Positions 46,651 to 59,400 of a stretch of 64,000 bases of DNA are shown in pieces. The notes beneath the pieces are model-generated. The model was not told where the DNA came from. It saw only the letters and a program-made list of their open reading frames with translations, and did not search any database. A program made the position numbers and the translations under genes. Numbering within the stretch: position 1 is the stretch's first letter; the number at the start of each line of letters is the position of its first letter. Source of the DNA: Rhodocollybia butyracea (Eukaryota > Basidiomycota > Agaricomycetes > Agaricales > Omphalotaceae); the NCBI GenBank assembly GCA_015501585.1, contig JADNRY010000249.1, positions 1 through 64,000 of the forward strand, read 5' to 3'.

Positions 46651-48225
46651 GGATGCAGAAATGTAAGCCACGCGGTTTTAAACTCGCAAACACGTTGTGT
46701 TTAATTTGCGTTATATCATCCATCTTTTTCCCCGTGAAGCCGAGAGCCTATTGGAAGATAAACGGGTAAATCGATGAAACTTTGACAACGGCCAGTGGAA
46801 TTTCGCATGTATATCCTAGAGGTACATAAAGACTAATAAGAGAGGAAATTGGGAAACAGAGGAGTTGTTGTCAACCGAAAGCTTTTCCCGCCGGATCAAA
46901 TTAGCTTCATCGGACCGAGCTTCTATTTTAAGATTTATGCTCCACCAATTTGCTCGTTCGTCAAGGTACTCTTGCTAAGGATCGTGATACGACGGGCAAG
47001 CCACCAGCCAACAACTGCTATATAAGAATACAGGAAAGCCCAGAAATACCCCCCCAAGATGTTGTATTTCACTGAAAATGCACAAGCAGAGCTGCGAGAA
47101 GGTAGTAATGCTAAGCAAGTAATAAGTATCTTCAGATTGACAGTATTCGCACCTAGAAAAAACTGCGCTTATACAACGAGAAAGGCACATGAACCATTGG
47201 ACTAGTCCATTGGTAGAGCCCAAAAATGAAGGACTAGGAACATTGTTCTTAATCAAAATCATGCTTGCTCTAGATGGGCTATCCTTAGTCAAAAACTCGG
47301 TAATATTTGGGCAGGCTCACGGATATGCAATACCCCCTATGCGACTCAGAGCCAGGTCGATCAGTATCCCTACTCACAACACCGCTCGTGTATGTGCTCC
47401 AACCTCCCCTGTAACCTTATCAAAGCCATACCGAGCAATTAAATTAAGGAAGCATCAGGAAAAACGCCCACTCGAAATATTTCATAATTCTGAGAAATAT
47501 TCTTGTAATATCAAAAAGGCTACTATGATCACCCAAATATTCTGGTAGGTAGGTAGGTAGGTAGTAGTAACCGACGTGGTCCCATTTAGGAACTGCCGGG
47601 GCCCCAGCCACATGTATCACGCCAAATACATGCCTGGGATGCATAGCCTCGATGCTGCTGTGATCAGCACTCGCCGTACCGTCTCACAACATTAAGACTA
47701 TACACGACCTAAAAAAAGGCGCTCTAGAAAAACATATTCGTTACAGATATGAAAGATAACCACAACATGAAGAATACCATTATGTGTTTGCATACAAATG
47801 AGGTTCAGGAATGAATATACAGCTCCCGATTTACGAATACTGCGAAAACTGATACTATCCGTCATCATAGACTCACTCCGCAAGTCTCAGTACAGTAAGC
47901 ACATAGGTCATAGATGACCACTGGATAGAGGGAAGATATTGGCGACAGGCAGGAAGATTTTGATTTCGGCGCGAGTAGAACGAAGCATCTAGCACTAAAC
48001 ATCTGTTAGCACTCAGTATCCCAAAACAAATGCGAGGTAACCAGAATGCTGGTTGCACAGAACCGATAGTCGTACAGTGATCATATCACGGCTCCCATTT
48101 TCCCAAAAGAAAGCACAAGCGAAAGGCTTGACAAAAGTTACACAACGAACATCTTCGGGATCTCGAGTATAGACTATTATTTAACGTTGCTCGTAGTAAA
48201 CACAGTGTTCTTGTGCAAAAGAACC
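46651..48225. other. Intergenic with a C-terminal membrane-protein remnant and a TAGG microsatellite
   Basis: On the minus strand at about 46933-47130 a frame reads LITCLALLPSRSS, then VKYNILGGYFWAFLYSYIAV and VGWWLARRITILSK with a stop. This is probably the tail of a membrane transporter of undetermined family, with no upstream part identified. GTAGGTAGGTAGGTAG lies at 47545-47564. The segment 47580-47640 (GGAACTGCCGGGGCC) resembles 33255-33290. Confidence 0.35.
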
Positions 48226-48655
48226 GAGTGTCCAACAATGAACAACCTTGGCCTTTGCAGAACAATCGTGAAAACTGATAACCAAGTGTCCAACAATGAA
48301 CAACCTTGGCCTTACGTGAAACAGAGTAACCAAGTGTCCAACAATGAACAACCTTGGCCCTTCGTGGAACTGAGTAACCAAGTGTCCAACAATGAACAAC
48401 CTTGGCCCTTCGTGGAACTGAGTAACCAAGTGTCCAACAATGAACAACCTTGGCCTTACATGAAACAGAGTAACCAAGTGTCCAACAATGAACAACCTTG
48501 GCCCTTCGTGGAACTGAGTAACCAAGTGTCCAACAATGAACAACCTTGGCCTTACATGAAACAGAGTAACCAAGTGTCCAACAATGAACAACCTTGGCCC
48601 TTCGTGGAACTGAGTAACCAAGTGTCCAACAATGAACAACCTTGGCCCTTCATGG
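48226..48655. repeat. 48-bp minisatellite, about eight copies, open on both strands
   Basis: Seven full 48-base units run from 48280 to 48615 (AACCAAGTGTCCAACAATGA, then ACAACCTTGGCC and a variable end), with partial copies on each side. On the plus strand a unit encodes 16 residues, NQVSNNEQPWPFVELS or NQVSNNEQPWPYMKQS, inside a 202-codon frame (48187-48795). On the minus strand it encodes FHEGPRLFIVGHLVTQ-like units in a 185-codon frame (48181-48738). The two unit types alternate irregularly. Whether either frame is expressed cannot be told. Confidence 0.85.
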
Positions 48656-48795
48656 AGTACAGAGATATTCAAAGACATGGGCGTTGGGATAAGAATTGGA
48701 GATTCAGGGAAACTGGAAACCGCAGACTTGTATATCATGAAGGGCCGCTACATCTGTTCAAAGGGTGTCTTTGCACAATCGTTGCATGTCTTTGA

Positions 48796-50419
48796 GAATT
48801 TTGGGCAGTCCAGGTCATAGTAATTGAAACTTGATTGAAGCCATAGCTTGAGACCGCCTATGACATTCTTCCCAGATGCAGACTGGTAATACTGAAAAAG
48901 CTACTAAGATCACCCAAATTTGAATAATTTTGCAAATTGCGACAATTTCACTAATTAAAACAAGTGCAAAGTGAACAAAGAAAAGCTTTCAGAAATAAAA
49001 TGAAAATAACGAATAAGAAATCAGAAGTCTGGTACCAGATCTGTGGCTGAGGGCGACTTGTGTAATTGTAATGTCAGTAAGATGTGTCACATAAACATAG
49101 AATTCAGATTTTGACAACTTATTTCAATAAGCTTTGCAAATTTTATCTCACATCCGAGTAACTTGCCGAGTAATCTTAATAGAGTGTATCTGCAACCGCT
49201 AAAAAGGCGACTGTACATGTAACAAGGAGACACCGATGAGACGGCATGACAAGCTTGCGGTCGTCATCCGTGATTGCTGTGCGACGTAGCAAGGAGACGC
49301 CAAGGTCACTGAGCCGACTGCACATATGCTCTAATCCTAATTTGAGGATTACATAGTAACATGCTGAAATTAATGCCTACATGTTGAGGTAAGTAACATT
49401 TATAATATTGAGGAACCAGTGAAACAGAAAATTGGGTACGTGGTTTGAAGATGGAAGAAAGCGGCACCAAACATGGATGTGACACTGGCCCGGGTAACGT
49501 GCTGACGTGGCTCCTCTCTCTCTCGAGGTTATGCCGAAGTCAGCCGGACCTTGCCCTCAAGATCTCGTGACATTGTGTTCAAAAACCTTTCAGCGCTTCT
49601 CAATAACTTGCTCTCGACAATGATTCTGCCTTCTGCTTCAGGACTCAGTGCTCCATAATGCCATGCCAAGGACACTCAACAAAATAATGGTGAGTCTCAT
49701 CTCTGCCTACTCCTCTTTCAGGTTTCCTGACCCATTCCATTAGTTGTTTCCATCATCGGCATTCTCATTTTCGGCTCCGGGATCATTGGACTTTTTCGGT
49801 TTCGGTCGATAGAACACACTCAGGACCGAAAGTGTTGAAGCAATGGGTAGGAGATGATTTGTGAGTCTATGACCTCTGTTTCTCTTCCTTCAAGACTGAC
49901 AATGTTTCCTTCCAGTTTATCATTGGTTTGCTTACACCCTTCTGGCTCTTCTTCAGATCTGTGTCTCATGCTGCTACATTTATGTACTTGATGCCTGCTA
50001 CCACTCTGCACTGTTTCGCTTACTACTTCCACTAATTCCTCAGTGCTCACTATGCTTCCCTGCGCTCATGTTTTATTACTTTTATATACTTGTTCAGTAC
50101 TATTACTTGCTCACTTATGATTGCTCTAATAAGAATTACACTGTTTTTTATTAACAAACTGAGTGAAAACATAAGGTGAATGTACTAAATGTAGAAGAAC
50201 TGTTGAAGAATGACATTATATTATGTTCCAAGTTTTTTGAAGCCTTGAGAAAGTCTTGATAATTTCTTGTAGTATCCACCAAAATTTCAAAAAGGCATGA
50301 AAACCTATGAAAACTTATGGAAATTTGCGAAGGGACCGCAGAATTTCTCAAATTTACAAAATAAGGGTAATTTGAGTAATTTTGATAATTTTGAATAATT
50401 TTGAATAGCTTCATCATAA
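48796..50419. other. Intergenic, no gene supported
   Basis: AT-rich. A short plus-strand frame at about 49744-49830 encodes one hydrophobic helix (VVSIIGILIFGSGIIGLF) but no gene model could be built. 50150-50410 is low-complexity (AATTTTGA repeats). Confidence 0.35.
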
Positions 50420-52410
50420 TTACCAAATATTTCCTGTGGGCGTTTTTCCTGATGAGGAGAGAATCAGAAAGACAAAAGGCCAGGCTGCAATAGAAACTGT
50501 GTAGATTCTTGCCGCCTCGAAGTGCCTAAGGAAGATTGGCATAAGGAATAGTTGGGTAAGGCCTGCGATCAGCCCAGTGAATGTCAGGGCGTAGCCAATG
50601 ACTCTGGAGGGCTGCAAGGCGGCAGTCCAGGAAAATCGGTACAGTTTGTCTGGGAAGAAGCTTTTAGGACTCACTGGGAAATCAAGACCACCTTGTTGGA
50701 TCAGAGAGTAACAAAACATGACAAAGGAGACAACGAACGAGGTTCCATTCATCTCTAAGGCAAATCCACTTAGGCTCAACGAGTGGATGATAGGTAGTGA
50801 AAGTAAGGTCTGGGCATTTGGGGGCGGGGTTGAATCAACTCCATCTTTATTGCCTTTAGAAAGGGAGTCTACATTATCCCGTCGCTTTGTTGCATCAGGA
50901 AAAGCCGTTTTTGCCTAGGTGACCCCAGAGTGGCCTAAAGCAAACTAGGTGACCTATGAATCCTATGGCATCCTAGGAATTGGGCTCGTCCCTTGCCAGT
51001 CAAGGCTCTTGAGGATTCCCTAGGGTATCCTAGGCAAACCCAGGGCAAGCCTAGGTTTGCCCAGGTTTGCCCAGGTGTTCCCCAGGTGTTCCCCAGGAGC
51101 ACCTGGGCAAACCTGGGCAAACCTAGGCCTGCCTAGGGAATCCTCAAGAGCCTTGACTGGCAAGGGACGAGCCCAAATTCCTAGGATGCCATAGGATTCA
51201 TAGGTCACCTAGTTTGCTTTAGGCCACTCTGGGTCACCTAGGTAAAAACAGCTTTTCCTGATGTGGTAGGCTCTGCAGGAGTTTGATACACAATCAGTAG
51301 GCAAGGAAACATTCAAAATATTTGTAGACTCACCTCGTCCAAAAAGAAGTACGCCAGAGCTACCCCCATTAAAGAAATAATACCAGACATGAGACAAGGG
51401 AGGAAGTAAGGATGAAGACTGAATAATAGTGTATTGAAGATTGGATATTTCTGTGCTGGATTCAACAGCGACCCGCCAACGAGGGGGCTGGTAGCAAGAG
51501 ATATATCAACAAGTGATCTATAAAATGAGGGATAGGGGAAATCTTACCCAATAATACTTCCGACAGGACCAGTGACTCTACGCAATAAAACTTATTGAGA
51601 TGTACTACAGTAAACGGCAAGCCATAGGCTCACCTGTAGAGTGGAAAAGCAGCTGCTTGATTCGTTGAGTCTATATGGGAGTTGAGTATGAAAGTCATTT
51701 CTCCATTGATTGGACTGACCAGTTATTTCACCTAAGACGGTATGTACAACTGAGGAGGTAGCTCCAAAGAAACCCGGTGGATGCAAAAAAAGATGAGGTT
51801 CGGCGTATTTGTACTAAAGGAGAATAATTGCCCAGACACCAATAAACTAGTAGCTCCGGGATGCTCTGTGCGAGACCGAAAATCGCAAGAATCCGCTACT
51901 ACATCAAGGCCGAAACCCGAAAATGGCTTACCGGATCAACAAGCCCAATGATAGATAAATAATTGTGAAACCGTGAAGCTTGATTCCTTATGTGAAGGTA
52001 AACATATCTGGTTTGTCCTACCAAAAAACACCCACCACAAGCTCACTAAAGATGCCTATCTCAGATGGATCTCCTGTTACATTCAAAAACGCGATGAACT
52101 CGTTGATATACAGGAATATCTGGCTGAATGCAGTTGGAATAACAATCCTAACAAGGCAAAGTGTGACGAGCTGTGCGCGAGGAAGCGGAGTAGTAGCTTT
52201 TTGACCCTTGATACATGCGGAGGACAAGCGTGATTCACTAGGTCTCAGACCCGGTGAAAGAAATCCTATCTGTGTCTCGAGATTTGGGGAGGAAATGTTC
52301 AATGAAGATTCGGATATAGTCAGTGGGACTGAACGCGAAAGTAGAGGTGTTGTCTCTGTGGGTGGTCCCCGTACAGAATTCGAGTCATGGTCAACCACTG
52401 TGGAATTCAT
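50420..52410 (-). pseudogene. MFS transporter interrupted by a hairpin MITE
   Basis: The N-terminus (MNSTVVDHDSNSVRGPPTET) contains TETTPLLSRS and LVTLCLVRIVIPTAFSQIFL, typical of fungal major facilitator multidrug-type carriers. Later exons give SSFTVSQLFIYHWAC, PLVGGSLLNPAQKYPIF, MSGIISLMGVALAYFFLDE, and after the hairpin DATKRRDNVDSLSKGNKDG, LSGFALEMNGTSFVVSFVMF and IGYALTFTGLIAGLTQLFLM. The 371-bp element at 50893-51263 lies in the exon for the central cytoplasmic loop, between SLP and DATKRR, and introduces stops. A frame problem also follows FIYHWAC (TGA near 51940), and the last helices are missing. The gene is non-functional on several counts. Confidence 0.75.
50893..51263. mobile_element. 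371-bp full-length hairpin MITE
   Basis: The element is almost entirely a palindrome. CATCAGGAAAAGC...CCTAGGTGACC at the left is matched by GGTCACCTAGG...GCTTTTCCTGATG at the right, and the inner arms (CTATGGCATCCTAGGAATT, CTTGCCAGTCAAGGCTCTTG) also pair over ~150 bases. The centre has direct repeats of GGTTTGCCCA and GTGTTCCCCAG. A two-base CA/TG flank may be the target duplication. It has no coding capacity. Confidence 0.8.
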
Positions 52411-54449
52411 TGAACGTTGGGGAGAGGATAAACAATAGAGTACAGAGTTAAAGTGTGTCTTATACTTATTGTATATTTTCAGCGGAGAACCCTTCAACCC
52501 TAGTTTACCATTTGAGGTAAACCCAGCCATTGGCTTGTTGTAATTTTATTTTTATACACCAAACTCCCCGGGAAGGTGTTGAACAGAAACTTTTGCTATC
52601 GGATGCTCATCGTTGAAATGATTGAGAGATTCTTCATATGCATGGTAATCACACAGAGAGAAGTTGCTTGCTCGACAGAACAACAAAGCGAATAATACTA
52701 TACCAAAAATCATGCCAATACTGAAACTCGAGCCAGTAGTTTCTTGATGACACTTTGATGACTGATGATCAGCCGTGTCACTGCCAAGGTGTGATTTCAC
52801 ATCACAACTCTACAGCAGGGACTGGTTTGAGTCTAGCCGATACTTTACTCAGGTCCAACTGCAGTCCAACTTAAGTGACCCAAATTTTTCTTTGCACTCG
52901 ATGCATGTTTGTGCGGGGGTTGAATGTTGAGCACCAATGGCCAAGAATGAGGCCCTCAAGTTTATGTGTCAGTGGAAGATGGTCCTCAAACATTCCTACT
53001 TGTCATAAACCTCCATATCGATTGTTTTCCAGGAGACTCGTTACATGTTAAAGACGCGCAGAAGACGCAAGGAAAGTTGTTGCCAAAGAGTTATTAGAAA
53101 AGTTTTCTGGTTAGACGTGCATGAGTTCTATAGTATCTCCAGTGTTGCGCTAAGAAGGCACTGTCTAAGTTTGACTGTTCTAGCCATGGAGACTCATCAA
53201 GATGGCCTAGTTTTTTTTGACAACTTGACATGCAACGACTCCATGAAGCATGCTTCCCGAGTTCAACTTCTCTATTGGGGGATACCATTTTAATAGCATC
53301 TTATTGCCTTCTGTAGTTCATTTGCCCTGGTCAAATTGATCTCAAGCGAACTCTTTTACAGATAACGCTACTTGATCTGTGTTCATGGACCTCAAATAAC
53401 ACCTGAGTGCGAAGGGACAATTTCCGCCGATTGATTCCCTGTGCAGAAAGCCTGGAGTCTGATGCATAAACCCAAACGTTCAAAGAAGCCATAGACCTAG
53501 TCTACTCTTTTGATATTGACAGCTTAGCCTGTCCGATTTAGATTACATAATCTAGTGCGGCAACATTTTCGGCAATTGCTCTGGGGGGAATTTGGCTCGT
53601 TTTGTAGTCCTGTGGAGACCTGACACAGCCACTAGCCAAATCCGGAGTCAGGACAGGGTCACATAAACAATACATCATAATTATTCATCATTTAGCGTGT
53701 GCATGGCCAACCGCTGGTGAGAGGCAGCTTCAAGAAAACCTCGAGCACCATGATGAAGAGCCGCAACAGCAGTGGCCAAGTAGCGGTGATGTTCAAAGCT
53801 TATTTTATCAATACTATACTCATTACTACAACTACTTATGTCTGATAATTTACAGTACAACTGACGACGTTGACGCTGCGAGTGACGCAAAGGCGTGATC
53901 AGATTTGATGGGATCACAAATAGCCGAAAAGGTGAGATCTGCGTTTGATCTCAGGATCAGTCTCCCGGCATAACCAAACCATTCAATTACTACTATATAC
54001 TACCGCATCCTGTGTTCTCGCCGTTTGCGTTACAACTTAACAAAGGGAAGTCTCGATTAGGTTGTATATATAACAAGCATGCAGTAAGTATTGTACATAA
54101 AAATGCTGAAAGTTTAGGTTAGAATTATAAATGCAAGTTATAATGTATGAACTTTTAACACTCAGTACTCATTCCCTGTCTTCATGTCCACTCTCATCTC
54201 CATGATCCTCAGTACTCTGCTTCCTTCTTCTTTTGCGCTCACCTGGGACCCGTTCTTGCTCTTGCGGGCATGCTTTGGATTTCTTGCTCAGATTGCCGCA
54301 TAAAGCTTTGTCAAGTTATTGTAAATCCCAGGGTACACCGCCTTAAATGCATCTCTGGAATGTCCAAGCCTGTCAAAAAAAAGACCAGGGTAAGAATCTC
54401 CACTTATTTGACATCACACCTAAACAGCTTTGCACTCACCGCTCATACT
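52411..54449. other. Unassigned region
   Basis: The minus-strand frame 52552-52800 encodes an 82-residue protein with one membrane helix (SIGMIFGIVLFALLFCRA), not recognised. The minus-strand frame near 53690-53800 (HHRYLATAVAALHHGARG) is also unassigned. The part below 54450 may belong to the Crypton element. Confidence 0.3.
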
Positions 54450-56435
54450 CATCAGCAACCAACTTACAGTTTGAGCGCTTTGTTCCAGTGACAAGCCGCA
54501 TAGTCCCGGTATACCACTCAACTGGCCAGTCTTTCAGTGGTTTTACCAACCCTTGCAATGGATCACCTTCCTCTCACTGCTTCACTACAGCCATGAACAG
54601 ATCTTCACCATGCTTGGGAATATCGGGTACAATGACACCTGGAATAGGTGCACTCCTTTCCGGCTTGAGTGATTTCCGACAGCGGTGGTCCTGCCTTTCC
54701 ATTGGTAGGTCAGGGCATGTGGCTTGATGGGAAAAGGGTTTTAGAGTGTTTCCCTGTCTGGAAAGGCCATCTGGCGCATGTGTGCCAAGGTGAGTTCTGG
54801 CGCAGCATGCAGCATATCAACAACTTGCTGGTTAGCGCTTATCATCACAGCTGCAAAGCGACGGAAGTCATTAGTGGTTACTGGCTGATCGAGTGAGTGA
54901 TCACTCATGAAACTTTTAGCTGGCTCCAGTCTCAAAGGGCAGAGTGTGTTTCCATGACCAGTCTCGTAACTTTGCAGCGAATCCATGAGGTATTTCATTA
55001 ATGTATCAACCTACAGGATGCTGATCAATACAAGCTGATCTGATCTAAAATTACTGACTCGTTCATCTTCAGCCCACCCTCCCCACCAATGGACAATGGT
55101 AAGTGACCAATGCTGCTTTCCTTCTGCCCACATGAACCGGTATTGGGCCCCACCTCTGCACAAGGAATGGGTGGTGAAAGTCTTGGCTACTCCAGCAACG
55201 GCTGCAGCCTCTTGAATGAGGGACTGGACCATATCGTGAGTGAATTCTCGTTTAGGCTGAATCATCCCATTGACTGAAAAAAAAGGAAAAACAAAGTCGT
55301 CATGCTCGAATTCTCATCCAAGAAGGGTGCGGCAAATGCTTGTCCACACAGGCAGGTGGTAATGCATATCCATTGCATGGACTGGCTGAGGGTAGATGTC
55401 ATAGACATTATCTATGAAGAAAATAGTGCCAAGTAAGTTTTATGCTTGAATACAGAGTGAACAATGTACCGGTAGGATGTGGGTCATAACCCGCCTTCTT
55501 CTGCCACCCTTTTCGATTCTCAAGGTGGACTTTAAAGTGTTCCGTGCAGTCTGAGGCAAGGCCATGAATGTTCCAGGTAAGATCACCATGCTGTAGCTGG
55601 CAGAGCTCATTATTCCTGATGGATATTCTGAAATTCTAGATGCGCCTCTTAGCAGTAATAAATGCCGCACCTTGTCCACAATGTAAAGCCAGAGCTTAAA
55701 AATCCTCGGAGGAAGGTATGCTTTATTACAAGCATTACATGTTCTGTGTTTTGATCAGTGCCCATGAGAACCAAGTTGACCATAGATTTTGGACATTCCT
55801 TCTCTGACCAGGCAACCATTGCCTCAATATCTTTGATCGCCATGGCTTCCACATGGTTTCTAGTTGCTGCAGTCCCTTTTGTTGCAGCCTTTGTTTTCAT
55901 GACTTGTCGGAAGGTATTGATAAGGTGAGAGCGCACAGGGTTTCCAGTAACTATGCCGGTTTTCTCGTCACAACGGTAAGCCTTGCCTGCATACTTTTCA
56001 CCATCCCTTGTTCTATTTGTGAGATGATGACTTATTTGGGAGTCCAAATTTGTAGACGTACATTTCATCCCAGTGTTTAGCAAACGCTGCATGCATTCCA
56101 TCCATCGTGCTCTTCCCACAGCCCTCATGGACACATTTCTGGATCAAGATGAGTTCAAGTGCCTTCGATGACCATTTGTTTGGCAGGTTGTCAAATGCTT
56201 TGGCCAGCTCAGAGGCTACAATGCTATCAGCGAATACCTTCCCTTCCTTTTCTGCAGCTTTACGAGCCTGAACAATCCCCGCAAGGATTTTCTTTTCTCT
56301 TTCCAAGTAACCGCCATAGCCCTTCTTTGTTTTTCCTGCCTGGCCGTATTTTTCTCAAGTTTGTACACCAGCTTTATTCAGCTCATCAATAGAAGGAATG
56401 GTTTTGTTTGTTTTTGCTGCCTTTACTTTTGGCAT
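54450..56435 (-). mobile_element. Crypton-type tyrosine recombinase gene, decayed
   Basis: The start MPKVKAAKTNKTIPSIDELN (56435 downwards) runs into an in-frame TGA (56355-56357), then KYGQAGKTKKGYGGYLERE, STMDGMHAAFAKHWDEM, RNHVEAMAIKDIEAMVAWSE and HTFLRGFLSSGFTLWTR. ELCQLQHGDLTWNIHGL follows across a frame or intron, then the recombinase motif TFTTHSLCRGGAQYRFMWAE with WWGGWAEDE. After an intron come YLMDSLQSYETGHG and MRQMAFPDRETL. A tail motif EEGDPLQGLVKPLKDWPVEW follows a second TGA (54574-54576), where tryptophan would be expected. Cryptons are DNA transposons mobilised by a tyrosine recombinase; several basidiomycete lineages carry this type. Stops and SLCRGG (expected SLRRGG) look like C-to-T decay. 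Confidence 0.75.
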
Positions 56436-59400
56436 GGAAGTGTACATGTTGAGATGGATGTTAGAAAGTCAGCGGCCCTTGTTTCATTTGGTATGCAATA
56501 ATAATCTTGATTACAACATTTTAGCCTACTCAGAACAACGGTTATTCTAAAGTACATACACATCAAGGTAACACATAACATCTAACTTTCTCGGATTGCT
56601 TCTTGTTTGAGAGTAAAGAAAGTATCAATTGAAAAATATCTGAAGAGCATTCAGGTGCGTGCATATTCAATCCTACTCAGAAGCCTACTAAAGTAGTTCA
56701 TGGTAAGTAGCTCCAGGGTGCATTGCCTTGCGTGCTGGCAGGCATATCGTGTTCTTTAAATCCTGCCAGCACCAAGCAAAAAACACCTAGTCTTGTACAC
56801 TTGCAAAAACTCTGCACCAAGTGCAACATTCTACATCCAGAAAGCTTGTTTAGCAAGATGATTTGCATGGGTGGCATTGTAGGAGATCCGAGACCAAGAA
56901 TTTTGGCATGAGACTGAGGCAGATAGGAGGAGGAGGAGGAAGTTCAGTGACAGCAATGGATAAGGAAGTTTGGTACAATGGATAGGGTGAGTCGAAGAAA
57001 GTTCAGTAATGGCGACAGCTAGGATAAGTAAAAGGTCTAGTAACAACTAAATTGAATAGAATGATTAAGAGGAAGTTCAGGAACAGCATGGTCAAGACTA
57101 TTGAGGATTTTGTAGTAGGAGACAAAGAAGTTTAGTGCGAGACCAAGGTGGATGGAGTGAGTAGGAGGAAGGTTGGCAAATCAAAGCTGGCCATGAAATT
57201 TCGAAAGCCTATAGGGACTCATCAGCACTCTCTTTCTGTGAATGCTCTGAGGAGAGAGTAGATGTAGCTGAGCTGCTGGATGCCTCTGACAACTCATGCA
57301 CAGTCATAGGGTGCACAGGAAAAGCACCCTTGGTAGATTGCATGTATAATAGCGAGACAGTGAGGAACTTAGCTATATCAGAACAATGGCACTAGTGTTT
57401 AGTACTGTGGTGGGAGTTAAGGGAGCTGCAAAAGTGCAATACTCTTGGAATCCATCCCATTGCATACAAAGCTGAAGTTTCTGAATATTTTATTGGCACT
57501 GGATAAGGTAGACACAGAGACGCGTGCAAAAAGGAACGAAGAACGAAGAGGTAGTATTGCCGATGGCGGAATGAACAGATAGAGTGGTTAGTGCTACACG
57601 GACATGTGACCAGAGTTCCAGACGCAGACTTGGAGAATACTTTCCGTTCTAACTTATCTGGCCTCCTAATCGTCACTGTTAAGCATGGTAAGCACTTATC
57701 AGGCGTCAATTTACAGAATTTACAGCTTGATTTACAAGATTTACAGGCTGGAAAAGGGTAGTACATCATGTACATGTGCAAGTATGTCTGAGTATACATT
57801 TCTGCTTTCAATCAAGTTAAAGCTTCTGATTACTTTTGGTGCTACTACTAGAAACAGTGTAGCCAATTGGTAAGTTATCAAACAGTTTGCTCAACTACCT
57901 CTGCTACTTCAAACAGCACAGAACTTAAGCAAACCAAGAAGCAAACACTTGTATAATGACTAAAACATTCAACAAATCTTAAATTGATGCTGGCGTTGAG
58001 TAACTACCTGACACCGAGGTTGTGCAGGGCAGGTGCAGGGTTGGCGGATCCACGGAGAGGTAATTGACGGTATGGTAGTACGGTAAGTACTTACTGATGA
58101 TACAGTACTGCTGATTTTTGCAGCATCTTTTTCAACTGTTTATATATATATGGCAGTGCTGTTCTTACACCAGCCAGCTTAAGCTCTAACTGCAGTAACA
58201 CTATTAATACAAGCAAGGTGTTCATGTACACCTAACGTTTGTTTGTGTCACCGCAAAAACAGGATTGTGGTGGCACAAACAAACTAGCACAGCTTTTACT
58301 ACATGATGCTAAATTACCTATGGTCAAAACGAAAAGCCTTTGACCGTAGATAATTGAGGTCATACAGATAGTTACATGGTTACGGCTTATTGCCCGCATG
58401 AGCTGTAACCGTAAGTTGTTACGAGTCCTGAATGAAATGAAGGCTCGTCCTTATGGCCGGTTTCCCGTGGGAATCTGGACCGTTTTAGGCTGTCCTTTTC
58501 CCAATCGGGTTGTCCCAATAAGGAGATTTTTTTCGATATATTTGGAAGGTCAAAGCATCCGGCCTGTGATCTATTACTCACTCTTGTTCCTGGCTAACTT
58601 TTTGTCTTCGTTTGCCGCCACTTTCCTCTCAATTGCTCTTCATCTTGGGTCTGTTTTAGCAACCAATACTGTGCAATGATATCACCATTCTGTTACTGCT
58701 GGTTCTCAAGCTTCTCCTGCATCAATCTGCATTAATTTTTGGTATGCTCTTATATCTCTCATTTCCGCAATCTTCTTGAATGCCGTTTTATTCTTGGCTG
58801 TGCACCTCTTCTGTGATGCGATGCGATGCTTCTTTTCTGCGCGGCATTTAATTTACTTAATTTCCATGATTGGCCAGTCATTTATATCTGTGGTTGGTTC
58901 AATATACGAACTTTATGTGATCTGACTAGTCACTAGACCCTCACAAGTAGAGCAAGTTGGGTGACCATGTCAACTAGTACATCAAGGCTAGATGATGTGT
59001 ACAAAGTTTTCATTATGCCTATTTCCGCTTGGTTGATGTTCACTGGTATTGACCCCCACTCACTTCCTCAGCTTTAAACTTTTGCTTTGTGTGCACTGCA
59101 TGCTTCCTAGATACTGAGATAGCATTGGTCACTATTGCAAGCAACTGAATCACTTATAGGCTCATATTTTAGTCCAGTACTACATAGCTATTTTGTATCC
59201 TGCATACTTGATTCACAGGGTAGAGTATTCTACCATGGCATGAGTTGTAAGAGCTAATGAAGTTACAGTAGGCTTAAGCTCAGAATTAAAAGAGCACTTT
59301 ATAAATATACCTAACGAAGTTACAGTAAGCTCACCTCAGAGTTAAGAGAACACTCTGAGGGGAGGCGCTACAACGTAAATACAAATATAAGTAAAAAGAT

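Noticed and set aside
47545..47564. CRISPR-like or telomere-like array
   Set aside because: It is a simple TAGG microsatellite of about five units without spacers.
48187..48795. A real repetitive structural protein gene
   Set aside because: Both strands are equally open because the unit is 48 bases; there are no splice or promoter signals to favour one. Listed as a minisatellite only.
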